From assembly GCA_002427845.1 (NCBI GenBank), contig DIYZ01000285.1, positions 4,600 through 16,746 on the forward strand: 12,147 bases of DNA, read 5' to 3'. Of the stretch, positions 1-6,389 are shown one piece after another (within the stretch, counting starts at the first letter, position 1; every line of letters begins with the position of its first letter). Source of the stretch: Chloracidobacterium sp. UBA6041. Lineage in GTDB: Bacteria > Acidobacteriota > Blastocatellia > Pyrinomonadales > Pyrinomonadaceae. Made by a program: the position numbers and the translations under genes. Under the pieces are notes generated by a model. The model saw only the letters and a program-made list of their open reading frames with translations. It did not search any database and was not told the origin of the DNA.

Positions 1-2
1 AT

Positions 3-38
3 TTACTCATCGAAATCGACCACGCCAAAGTTGCGCAT
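3..38 (-). other. Tiny 11-codon reading frame at the window edge
   Basis: A minus-strand ATG at 38 follows GGAG with an 8-base spacer, and this GGAG overlaps the stop codon of the gene ending at 50. The frame reads MRNFGVVDFDE and stops at 3. It may be a leader-like peptide, the start of a frameshifted gene, or chance. Its last 17 bases (1-17) match the dispersed element at 4258-4274, so it may simply be the upstream edge of another copy cut off by the window. Confidence 0.2.
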
Positions 39-49
39 AAATGTCTCTC

Positions 50-556
50 CTATTTCACCAAGCCTACGCTGCTTCCGTTTTTCACATCATCAATCTTCCA
101 GATGCCGCCTTCTTGCAACAGGTTGATCCTCTCCTTCGCAAGAGCACCGTTTTCTCCAAAGCTAATCGAAACCGCGGCGGTCGGCCCTTTGATCGTAAGT
201 TTCGATGTGGACATATTCTTTACCCATTCATCTTCCAGGTTCGGCGAATCCGGATAGTCTCTTTGCGCTTCGAGAAAATAGTCGCCGTCGTAGCCGCCTG
301 ACGCCATCTCTCTTGCGATTCTCTGCACCTTTCGCATGAACCTTGGCGTGACGTACTTTTGCAAAGTTGTCTTCCCCGCCTTGAAAGGATCAATCTGATG
401 AGACACAGAATGGATGTACCACTTGTAGAATTCTTCAACGACGACGTTAGGGGGCGTGCCCACTACGGAAGATGCAGTCGTGCATTGGGTAGCAGGTAAC
501 GCGCTCAAGATAGCAACTATCAGAGCGCAGAATAGAATCCTGTTTCGTAGTTTCAT
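50..556 (-). CDS. Secreted DUF3828-like protein
   Basis: A 168-residue protein of unknown function. The N-terminus has a basic start (MKLRNR) and a hydrophobic stretch of about 15 residues ending near ALPATQC, consistent with a signal peptide. The cysteine is not in a good lipobox, so lipid anchoring is doubtful. The mature part has VVEEFYKWYIHS (about residues 38-49) and KYVTPRFMRKVQR (about 67-79), then D/Y-rich and beta-rich segments ending in a GGIWKIDDV motif. This order resembles DUF3828 family periplasmic proteins. I chose the ATG at 556, which has GAGGG upstream; a TTG at 580 in the same frame is possible but lies before the signal peptide. It starts 39 bp after the gene ending at 596, so both are probably co-transcribed. 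No catalytic residues can be assigned. Confidence 0.7.
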   Translation of the reverse strand: MKLRNRILFCALIVAILSALPATQCTTASSVVGTPPNVVVEEFYKWYIHSVSHQIDPFKAGKTTLQKYVTPRFMRKVQRIAREMASGGYDGDYFLEAQRDYPDSPNLEDEWVKNMSTSKLTIKGPTAAVSISFGENGALAKERINLLQEGGIWKIDDVKNGSSVGLVK

Positions 557-595
557 AAGTATTTGTCTGCCCTCAAGCAAAATGCTTCTGCTTAT

Positions 596-1912
596 TCATG
601 GCTTCTTTGAGCACTCATCTGTGTCGAGCGGCGTCAAGTCAATATGCGCCGGGCCGCCGCCAGAACTGCTGTGACCCATACCGGTTAAAGTGCTTTTTGT
701 CTGCGCAAGAATGCGGGGTTTGTCGGTATCGGCTCCTTCCACTGTGTAGGTGCCGCTGCCTGCCATAGTTAACACTTTCCACGTCGCGCTATAGCTTAAT
801 GTCCCGGCAGTCCCACTGGAAGGAACAAACTTCAACGGGTGCGGTACCAATGTGTTATTGGCCGTAATAGTAAAGGGTTTTTCCAGGCTGCAAACCACAC
901 CGCTGTAAGACGTCGGCCCGTCTTGCCCGGTGGCCTTGTATCCGCGGTCAAGGATGGTGATTACCGATTTAACGGATTGGGGACTCGGCACTCGGTCATA
1001 GCACTTATGAATCCAAATTCCCGTCGAGTTTTTCTTGTACAGACCTATATTGTTATCAGACTTGGTGCAAGGCCTTTCGACCCGAACCATGAAGTCAGGA
1101 TCGTAAAAAACAACGGTCGCAATATTCGGCGACGGTTTCTTTCCGGGTGCCGTATAGACTATCATGGGCCGTGCTGCAGCTATTTCACCCTCGCCCACTA
1201 ATTGCCACCTATCATTCGGCCACCATCCTGGCTTACAGGGATGGCTTTCACCGTTGATTAATCTATCCGAAAGATCAATAAGTTTATCAACAGCACTGCT
1301 AATAGGGTTTTCGTCGCAGTGCGTGAGTGAAAGACTCACTTTTTCTCCGACTCGAACCGTAGCCTTGAGTGGTGAGACCTTTAGCGTGAAGTCTAATGAC
1401 CAAATGCTGAAATGCGTGGTAGCAATTGTTATAGTCTTCTTGTCCTTATCAAGATCGACCTCCTTTTGCATGTGCCAGGCTCCTTTATCGTCTTGATAAG
1501 CAAGGGACAACGCCTCTGGAAAAGTGCCTTCGAGATCGTGATCGTCGTAACGGACGGAGATCTCAAGTGGGTTGATAAAGGTCTTTTCCGCGGGACCAAG
1601 CTGATAGGAAATCCCCAGGCCCCCGGCAAATTTATTGGTTACCGGTTGAATACTAAAAGCGACAATATCTGTCAGCGCATCTTTTGGAACGGTAAGCGTG
1701 AATCGCCCGTCCGTGGTTGCCAGCGTGCCGCCTGCGAGTCCAATCTCCTTGGTTATCTTGTCACCCACGGGCGTGCCAACTTCTGTACGAGCAAATACCA
1801 CCTCAGTATCGCCAGACTTCCTCGAAAACAGGATGTAGCCGAGAGCGCCGGTGACCAGGGCGCCGATGGTTAGGACGACGAGCGGGATTATTATTTTTAG
1901 ACTTGTGCTCAT
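596..1912 (-). CDS. Membrane-anchored protein with ZU5-like and Ig-like regions
   Basis: A 438-residue protein, function not recognised. Residues 5-29 form one hydrophobic transmembrane segment followed by RK, suggesting an N-terminal anchor with the rest outside the cytoplasm. Residues about 54-172 look like a ZU5-type beta domain: a GLAGGTL turn, FTLTVPKDALTD, a stretch of alternating hydrophobics, then THFSIWSL, a common closing motif of such domains. Residues about 178-300 carry VRVGEKVSL, WQLVGEGEI and VYTAPGKKPSP, typical of bacterial Ig-like repeats. The C-terminal third is beta-rich with paired cysteines and no family I can name. The ATG at 1912 is chosen because GAGGAGA stands at the right distance; the frame is open 26 codons further upstream, but that part has no ribosome site and precedes the membrane segment. 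A structural or binding role at the cell surface is an inference. Confidence 0.7.
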   Translation of the reverse strand: MSTSLKIIIPLVVLTIGALVTGALGYILFSRKSGDTEVVFARTEVGTPVGDKITKEIGLAGGTLATTDGRFTLTVPKDALTDIVAFSIQPVTNKFAGGLGISYQLGPAEKTFINPLEISVRYDDHDLEGTFPEALSLAYQDDKGAWHMQKEVDLDKDKKTITIATTHFSIWSLDFTLKVSPLKATVRVGEKVSLSLTHCDENPISSAVDKLIDLSDRLINGESHPCKPGWWPNDRWQLVGEGEIAAARPMIVYTAPGKKPSPNIATVVFYDPDFMVRVERPCTKSDNNIGLYKKNSTGIWIHKCYDRVPSPQSVKSVITILDRGYKATGQDGPTSYSGVVCSLEKPFTITANNTLVPHPLKFVPSSGTAGTLSYSATWKVLTMAGSGTYTVEGADTDKPRILAQTKSTLTGMGHSSSGGGPAHIDLTPLDTDECSKKP

Positions 1913-1920
1913 AGCAGGAT

Positions 1921-1927
1921 TCTCCTC
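1921..1927 (-). promoter_or_regulatory. Ribosome binding site deciding the start at 1912
   Basis: GAGGAGA on the minus strand, 8 bases before the ATG at 1912. It is much stronger than anything upstream of the longer alternative start at 1990, so it fixes the N-terminus of the ZU5-like protein. Confidence 0.7.
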
Positions 1928-2101
1928 ATGCAAAGTAAAGGGACAGCGAGAGCTATGGCCGTGACTAATCGTTTTGTATTGAACACACAAACATTCTCCA
2001 CGAGATCAGTTTCGCCGTCATGAGCTTCGCTTTCTTCATCTATCCATTTACGCGAATGTCAGCCAGAACTCTGCTCCACGCCACCAAGGGCGAAGAGCCA
2101 C

Positions 2102-3244
2102 TTACCTGAGAACACAATGGTCCATCATCAGTCGTCCCGGGCTGATGACTCCGAGCATAGTGCATTCGACCACGAATGTTTGCGGATCTTTTAGTTGAGC
2201 CACCGAGGCTTTTTGAGAATTCTCAAAGTAGCAGCCGAGATCCAGGGAGTACCCGGTTTGCATAAACCAGACCAGGACTTTTCCCTCTTCAATCGTTGCT
2301 TTTCTAAGCGGTCCGGAAACACGGATTCTCTTGCCTTTATAATTCGCATCTGCGGCAACTTCGTTGGAGTCGTACTCACGAATCAACTCCATGTAATCGA
2401 TAGCGCCGGCACTGCTGTTTTCCGCCGTCGCGTTGACGCTCCGGGACGGAGCCGCAACGGAGTTGTCCGCAGCCTCAGCCTCTCTTTCAATGCTCAATCC
2501 CTGATCGGTAAAGTTGATCTTGTCGGGCGAGATGCCGGTGACGGCCTGTAGATTCTGCCCGGCCAGTTGTTGGCTGACCTTCACGCTTTCGGCATTGCCT
2601 CCTTGCTTTCCTTCCTGATAAGCAGCGAGCGCGAATCCGGTGTAGAGCACGAGCGCTTCGTACATCTCTTGCTTCTTGCGGTCAGTTACTCCGTTCAATG
2701 CGTTGCCTTCAACGAGCGCGCTCGCAATCGTATCTCGCAGATCCATCACTAGTGCGTCCGCGGGAATTCCCGCGTCGTGATAGACGCTCGCGTTTGTGGC
2801 AAAGAAGAAACTCAGGGCCAGCGCGAGATCGTTAGGCTTGCCTGCGGCTCGTGCTCCCTTTTCATATTCACTCAGGATGGTGCTCATGATTGTAAGCACC
2901 TGCGGGTTGCCAGCGCCGATAAGATTGGCTATCTCACGGGTCTTTAGCTGAGTGCCTGTCGATCGAAAATGCAGAGACGCATCGTTGATCTTCGTAGCCG
3001 CTGGCGCCGCATTTGAAGATGATGTCGACGCGCCCGGATTCGCCCCGGAACGCTTTGCCGCGAGATTCTTCTCCAGCCGCCGCCGAGCGTATCGATCCAT
3101 GATGATGTTTGTGATCATCGCGCTCGCCGGGTTGCTCCAATTGCCTCCGAGTCGGTCACTGTACTGCGCAAAGGCCGGCGCAGAAATGACGAGCAACAAC
3201 AAAATCGACCAACAACCGCTTAGACACCTATTCTTCTTGCTCAT
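2102..3244 (-). CDS. Secreted DUF6683-like protein with C-terminal OB-fold-like domain
   Basis: A 380-residue protein with a clear signal peptide: basic start, LLLLVIS core and APAFA followed by Q, giving likely cleavage after residue 26. The middle region (about 85-240) is mainly helical, with motifs GKPNDLALALSFFFATNASVY and QEMYEALVLYTGFALA. These resemble a family of secreted hypothetical proteins that I believe is catalogued as DUF6683 (from memory). Residues about 285-380 read LIREYDSNEVAADANYKGKR, then a VSG strand, LDLGCYF, and FVVECTML with a final DHCVLR. This is the pattern of the tRNA_anti-like OB-fold family (PF12869), found in many exported proteins where its ligand is unknown. 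The ATG at 3244 is preferred over 3259 because GGAG lies 9 bases upstream and the signal peptide then starts normally. It is probably the first gene of a three-gene unit; 189 bp separate it from the next gene. Confidence 0.65.
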   Translation of the reverse strand: MSKKNRCLSGCWSILLLLVISAPAFAQYSDRLGGNWSNPASAMITNIIMDRYARRRLEKNLAAKRSGANPGASTSSSNAAPAATKINDASLHFRSTGTQLKTREIANLIGAGNPQVLTIMSTILSEYEKGARAAGKPNDLALALSFFFATNASVYHDAGIPADALVMDLRDTIASALVEGNALNGVTDRKKQEMYEALVLYTGFALAAYQEGKQGGNAESVKVSQQLAGQNLQAVTGISPDKINFTDQGLSIEREAEAADNSVAAPSRSVNATAENSSAGAIDYMELIREYDSNEVAADANYKGKRIRVSGPLRKATIEEGKVLVWFMQTGYSLDLGCYFENSQKASVAQLKDPQTFVVECTMLGVISPGRLMMDHCVLR

Positions 3245-3464
3245 TATGTGAATCTCCATTTTCCGTCTGTCCGTTGTTGCTCTTATTCAAGCCAACAAAC
3301 CTCCAAGTGAAAACCATTTCTCAAGCTAATGCGACGAGACGCGCTATCAGGAATATTTCCTGACTACCGCGTGAAGGCGGATCGTTTCAACTCACATGAA
3401 ACCACCGTGCGGATACGCTGAAAACCCAAGCAATCTCGTTGCCCGACCGCGGAAAATCACTTCA
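3245..3464. other. Gene-free upstream region of the secreted-protein cluster
   Basis: No reading frame here looks coding. It holds the dyad at 3347-3363 and presumably the promoter of the minus-strand cluster, but no sigma-70-like pair stands out. Confidence 0.4.
3347..3363. promoter_or_regulatory. Perfect 7-bp dyad upstream of the secreted-protein cluster
   Basis: TCAGGAA-TAT-TTCCTGA is a perfect inverted repeat with a three-base centre, about 100 bp upstream of the start at 3244. Size and position fit an operator for a dimeric regulator; there is no T-run, so a terminator is unlikely. I could not place convincing -10 and -35 boxes next to it. Confidence 0.35.
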
Positions 3465-3520
3465 CAAGCGCCTTTTCTTTCTTTTTAGGGCAAATTCGTC
3501 CATTTGCGCTCACATTTCAC
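3465..3520 (-). repeat. Dispersed element, copy A
   Basis: The minus strand reads GTGAAATGTGAGCGC, then AAATGGACGAATTTGCCC, then an A/G-rich tract and GGCGCTTG. It aligns over about 55 bases with the plus strand at 8862-8919, with only a few mismatches and one- or two-base indels, and more loosely with 4258-4306. It overlaps the 3' end of the broken gene at 3485-3805. In one frame it reads MDEFALKRKKRRL and stops. Confidence 0.6.
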
Positions 3521-3805
3521 GAGAGATCGACAGAGCAGATCCCGCAATCGTTCTTTCATGATAGCTTCTTTCGGTGTCTTTGCTCCTCCATTCAGCCACT
3601 CGCGAACCTTCTTAGGTGTTACCGTATGGGTGACTGAGCTGCGGATCTCCACTTCAAGTTTTACTTAGTAAGCCAGCTTCGCAATGATGTTCCTTGAACG
3701 TGCGCATCGCTAATACCGCAGCGCCTCGTAGAGAGTCTCCGCCTCTACCCCAACGGTGTGTCGCAAGCCGTCAGTATCAAGATAAGAAACAATGCAGGCC
3801 GCCAT
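3485..3805 (-). pseudogene. Decayed small conserved gene (about 90-100 codons, multiple frameshifts)
   Basis: On the minus strand, ATG at 3805 opens a frame AACIVSYLDTDGLRHTVGV-EAETLYEAL that hits TAG at 3710. In the next frame the text continues MRTFKEHHCEAGLLSK, and after a second shift it continues LEVEIRSSVTHTVTPKKV, REWLNGGAKTPKEAIMKERL and RDLL to a stop at 3485. Joined, these give one plausible small protein of a type I associate with Acidobacteriota (sheet-rich N-terminus, LYEA helix, EVE(I/V)RS strand, basic C-terminal helix). Its function is unknown. At least two frame breaks make it non-functional as read, unless the sequence has errors. It has no neighbour on its own strand that suggests a role. 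Confidence 0.6.
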
Positions 3806-3843
3806 GGCGCGGGAGTCTAGCACACGCAAAATACGAGGGCTAG

Positions 3844-4230
3844 CTCATGAGGTAGGCGCCGATTGGACCACGGAGCGAGGGGGTGGGGTGGGGTACTACC
3901 GCTTGCTGACAAAAAGTCGACATCAGGGGTCCGTCGAGTCTTTCGAGGGTTGCGGAATATTTATTTCTTAAAATACGAGTTGCTAAGAGTTGAGGTTACC
4001 TCAAGAGGTAAGCCCGATTGGACCACGGAGCGAGGGGGTGGGGTGGTACACCTTTGCCGAGAAAAAGTCGACATCAGAAGGTGCGTCGAGTCTTTAGAGA
4101 TTTCCAGAATATTCGGTCTTGAAAATACGAGTTGCTAACAGGTGGAGGTTGCCTCAAAGATAAGCCCCAAGTTGGACCATGGACCAAGGGGGGGTGGGGG
4201 TACTACAGCTTGCTGACAAAAAGTCGACAT
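3844..4230. repeat. Tandem array of ~155-bp G-rich units (2.5 copies)
   Basis: Unit 1 spans 3844-3999, unit 2 spans 4000-4152 and a partial unit 3 spans 4153-4230; the periods are 156 and 153 bp. Each starts with CTCA(T/A)GAGGT or a variant, then GATTGGACCACGGAGCGAG, a G-run block (for example GGGGGTGGGGTGGGG), and a conserved AAAAAGTCGACATC. The full units go on to CGTCGAGTCTTT and AAAATACGAGTTGCTAA. A degenerate tail of a further unit (GAGTCT to AAAATACGAG) precedes the array at about 3813-3837. CTCATGAGG occurs at both ends of the array (3844-3852 and 4236-4244). The frame that runs across it shows no protein-like features. It is not a CRISPR array, since there are no short repeats with unique spacers. 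Confidence 0.85.
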
Positions 4231-4524
4231 CCAACCTCATGAGGCAAAACGTCGCCTGATTTCGATGAGTAAATGGACGATTTTGGACAAAAAGAAAAAG
4301 AAAGGGAATACGGGTTAGGACGCAATGAGTGCTTCGTTCCAGCAATTGAACACTCTACACAACTGTTGCATTCATTAGACTTATAGACGCGCAACAAATG
4401 CGATGGACTAAAATTGGCCACTCCCCTTACAGATTGCGCGAAAACCCCAGGATAAGCATCTAAACAGCCCTTTCTAAAAAAACCGAATAGCTAATAAAAG
4501 TGGAAACCGAGCAGTGATATTGGC
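4231..4524. other. Gene-free stretch after the tandem array
   Basis: It holds the palindrome CCTCATGAGG at 4235-4244, dispersed-element copy B at 4258-4306 and AT-rich sequence. Open frames on either strand are short, lack ribosome sites and do not resemble known proteins. Confidence 0.45.
4258..4306 (+). repeat. Dispersed element, copy B (diverged)
   Basis: GATTTCGATGAGTAAATGG, then ACGATTTTGG and an A/G-rich tract. The core AAATGGACGA and the purine tract match copies A (3465-3520) and C (8862-8919). The first 17 bases match the minus strand of window positions 1-17 exactly. In one frame it reads MDDFGQKEKERE, comparable to MDEFALK in the other copies. Confidence 0.5.
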
Positions 4525-4599
4525 TTCATCAAGCAAAGTGGCCCAGATTTGGCGGGGCGTGTCGTCGCTGAAGCGCGCCGAAGTGAGCAGGTCCAACAC
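4525..4599 (-). pseudogene. IS3-type transposase fragment (25 codons)
   Basis: The minus strand reads VLDLLTSARFSDDTPRQIWA followed by TLLDE. This is the N-terminal signature of some IS3-family orfB proteins, which usually have (V/L)L(S/N)SxRFxDxxPxx(V/I)(W/Y)ATLLDEG ahead of a YRxL motif. After LLDE the frame loses similarity, so only a scrap remains. It lies directly behind the helix-turn-helix gene at 4615 and in the same frame as that gene's stop. It marks an old insertion that probably removed DNA here. Confidence 0.5.
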
Positions 4600-4614
4600 C
4601 CTCCCGCTTGCCAA

Positions 4615-4932
4615 CTACAATATGTGTTCTACCGGTTCGGCACGTCGCACCTTGATTTTCACTTCCACCCGTGACCCGAGCCGGTTGATGATCGACATGA
4701 GGCGATCGACGGTGAACCGACCGAGCTCCGCGTTGCGGATGCGCGAGAAGTCCGCTGCCGCAATTCCGGGGCGCCCCTGCGCGCCGCGAACACTTAGCCC
4801 CTCCCGATCGAGCGCCTTGATGATTTCGGCGGCCAGAATGGCCTTGAACTGATCGGCATCCGCATTCTTGTGTCCGAGGTCGCGAAAAACATTTCCGCTT
4901 CCCCTCACTACTTCCAGCTCTTCGCTTTTCAT
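4615..4932 (-). CDS. HigA-like helix-turn-helix protein (XRE, HTH_37 type)
   Basis: A 105-residue cytoplasmic DNA-binding protein. It has the N-terminal GSGNVFRDLG motif (residues 11-20) typical of HigA-like antitoxins and related XRE regulators, then a helix at 27-44 (DQFKAILAAEIIKALDRE). The helix-turn-helix spans about 45-70 (GLSVRGAQ, GIAAADFSRIRN), followed by GRFTVDRLMSIINRLGSRV (71-89) and a basic tail. Family members usually repress their own promoter and, in toxin-antitoxin pairs, bind a RelE/HigB-type toxin. No toxin gene is visible on either side. The sequence between it and ackA is open but not toxin-like, and the other side is transposase debris. The ATG at 4932 has no good ribosome site; AAGGAG lies about 22 bases upstream, in front of a dead-end ATG. 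Confidence 0.7.
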   Translation of the reverse strand: MKSEELEVVRGSGNVFRDLGHKNADADQFKAILAAEIIKALDREGLSVRGAQGRPGIAAADFSRIRNAELGRFTVDRLMSIINRLGSRVEVKIKVRRAEPVEHIL

Positions 4933-5116
4933 CGCAACATCGACTGTAGGCGATCTCCTTCGTGTCCGTATCCGGTAGGGCTATCAACTTCACTTTGAAC
5001 GGTTGGGGCCAAAACGCCGCGCTCAGATTTGACCTATCACCGAGTTCGGGATGAGGCAGGGCCACGGTCATGGACTTTTGAACCAGTGCGCTGAACTCCT
5101 CTTTATCTTCACCAGG

Positions 5117-6364
5117 CTAAAAACGCTGCGGCGCGCCGGTCACGACGCGCACCGTGTCGCGCGCGATCAGCAGCTCTTCATTCGTTGGGATTACGTAAAC
5201 AGCGACGCGCGACGTATCCGCGCTGACCAGCCCTTCACGCCCTGCACTGTGCGCCTTATTACGCTCCCGATCGAGTTCGATTCCCAACCATGACAGCCCT
5301 TGGCAAATATCGGCGCGCACTTCCGCAGAGTTTTCGCCGATACCGCCGGTGAACACGATTGCGTCCGCACCGCTCATCGCCGCGAGGTAAGCGCCGATGT
5401 ACTTGCGCGCACGGTAACAAAAGATTTCGACAGCCAGCCTGGCTCGACGGTCATTGTTTTCATGCGCTTCATCGAGCAACTCGCGCATATCGTCAGTCAA
5501 CCCGGAGACGCCGAGTAAGCCCGACTGCTTGTTTAGCAAACTCTCCACCTCTCGCGCCGACAGCCCTTCCTTGCTCGCGACGAAATCAACGATTGACGGA
5601 TCTACATCGCCCGAGCGGGTGCCCATCACCAAGCCTTCAAGCGGCGTCAGACCCATCGAAGTGTCAATCGAGTCACCCGCGCGTATTGCGGCGATTGAAC
5701 AACCATTGCCCAAGTGCAGCGTGATAATGTTCGTCGCCTCGCGCCCGATGCCACGCAAGGTGCGGTAGCGGTAGGCAACGTAACGGTGTGAAGTGCCATG
5801 GAAACCGTAACGGCGAATGCGGTGGCGGCGATAGAGTTGATACGGCAAGGCATAGAGATAAGCGTGTTCGGGCAGCGTTTGATGAAAGGCCGTGTCGAAG
5901 ACCGCCACTTGCGGCACCCCAGCTCCCAGACTCGCGCGCGCTGCGGTGATGCCCTCGATGTTTGCCGGATTATGAAGCGGCGCAAGCTCTATGCAATCTT
6001 CGATGCCGCGCAAGACTTCATCGTTAATCAGCACCGAGTTCGTGAAGTGCTCGCCACCATGCACCACCCGATGCCCAACCGCCTGAACATCAGCGACACT
6101 ACTCACGGCGCTGACGCCCGATTCATCGGAAATAACCCAACGCAGGATCATTTCAACGGCCGCACGGGTGTCCCTGACCGGAGCGGCTGAGCGTTGAGGC
6201 GCACTTCCTTCGGCGGTGAACGTGATCACGCCGGCGCCCCCAACGCGCTCAATGACGCCATGCGCAAGACGAACGTCGGTATTCTGCGCGATGCGTTCCA
6301 AATCCGTAGCGATCAGTTGAAACTTGACCGACGAGCTGCCGCAATTGAGTACCAATAAGTTCAT
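5117..6364 (-). CDS. ackA: Acetate kinase
   Basis: A 415-residue cytoplasmic enzyme that transfers phosphate between acetyl phosphate and ADP, giving acetate and ATP. All expected motifs are present. NCGSSSVKF (residues 7-15) is the phosphate-binding start, and HRVVHGGEHF supplies Arg99. VFDTAFH supplies Asp157 and YGFHGTSH supplies His189; these residues and Arg250 in GTRSGDVDPS match the catalytic set of known acetate kinases. HLGNGCS (217-223), FTGGIGENS and the C-terminal PTNEEL (catalytic Glu near 396) complete the fold. Length is normal for the family. The gene starts 25 bp after xfp, on the same strand and with no clear ribosome site of its own, so translation may be coupled. Here its likely job is to harvest ATP from acetyl phosphate made by phosphoketolase. 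Confidence 0.97.
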   Translation of the reverse strand: MNLLVLNCGSSSVKFQLIATDLERIAQNTDVRLAHGVIERVGGAGVITFTAEGSAPQRSAAPVRDTRAAVEMILRWVISDESGVSAVSSVADVQAVGHRVVHGGEHFTNSVLINDEVLRGIEDCIELAPLHNPANIEGITAARASLGAGVPQVAVFDTAFHQTLPEHAYLYALPYQLYRRHRIRRYGFHGTSHRYVAYRYRTLRGIGREATNIITLHLGNGCSIAAIRAGDSIDTSMGLTPLEGLVMGTRSGDVDPSIVDFVASKEGLSAREVESLLNKQSGLLGVSGLTDDMRELLDEAHENNDRRARLAVEIFCYRARKYIGAYLAAMSGADAIVFTGGIGENSAEVRADICQGLSWLGIELDRERNKAHSAGREGLVSADTSRVAVYVIPTNEELLIARDTVRVVTGAPQRF

Positions 6365-6389
6365 TAGCGTGAATTATGGTCGAGGAACC

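Noticed and set aside
1412..1873. 153-codon plus-strand frame opposite the ZU5-like gene
   Set aside because: Shadow of the minus-strand gene, which has a ribosome site, membrane anchor and domain motifs.
3863..4138. 91-codon plus-strand frame across the tandem array
   Set aside because: It follows the repeat units, shifts relative to them between copies, has no ribosome site and is not protein-like; the repeat explains it.
3844..4230. CRISPR array
   Set aside because: The repeated units are ~155 bp and similar throughout, with no short direct repeats alternating with unique spacers and no cas genes.
4529..5071. 180-codon minus-strand gene covering the HTH gene
   Set aside because: It overlaps the HTH gene in another frame; the HTH frame has clear family motifs, this one only GC-driven openness. 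The first part is noted as a finding.
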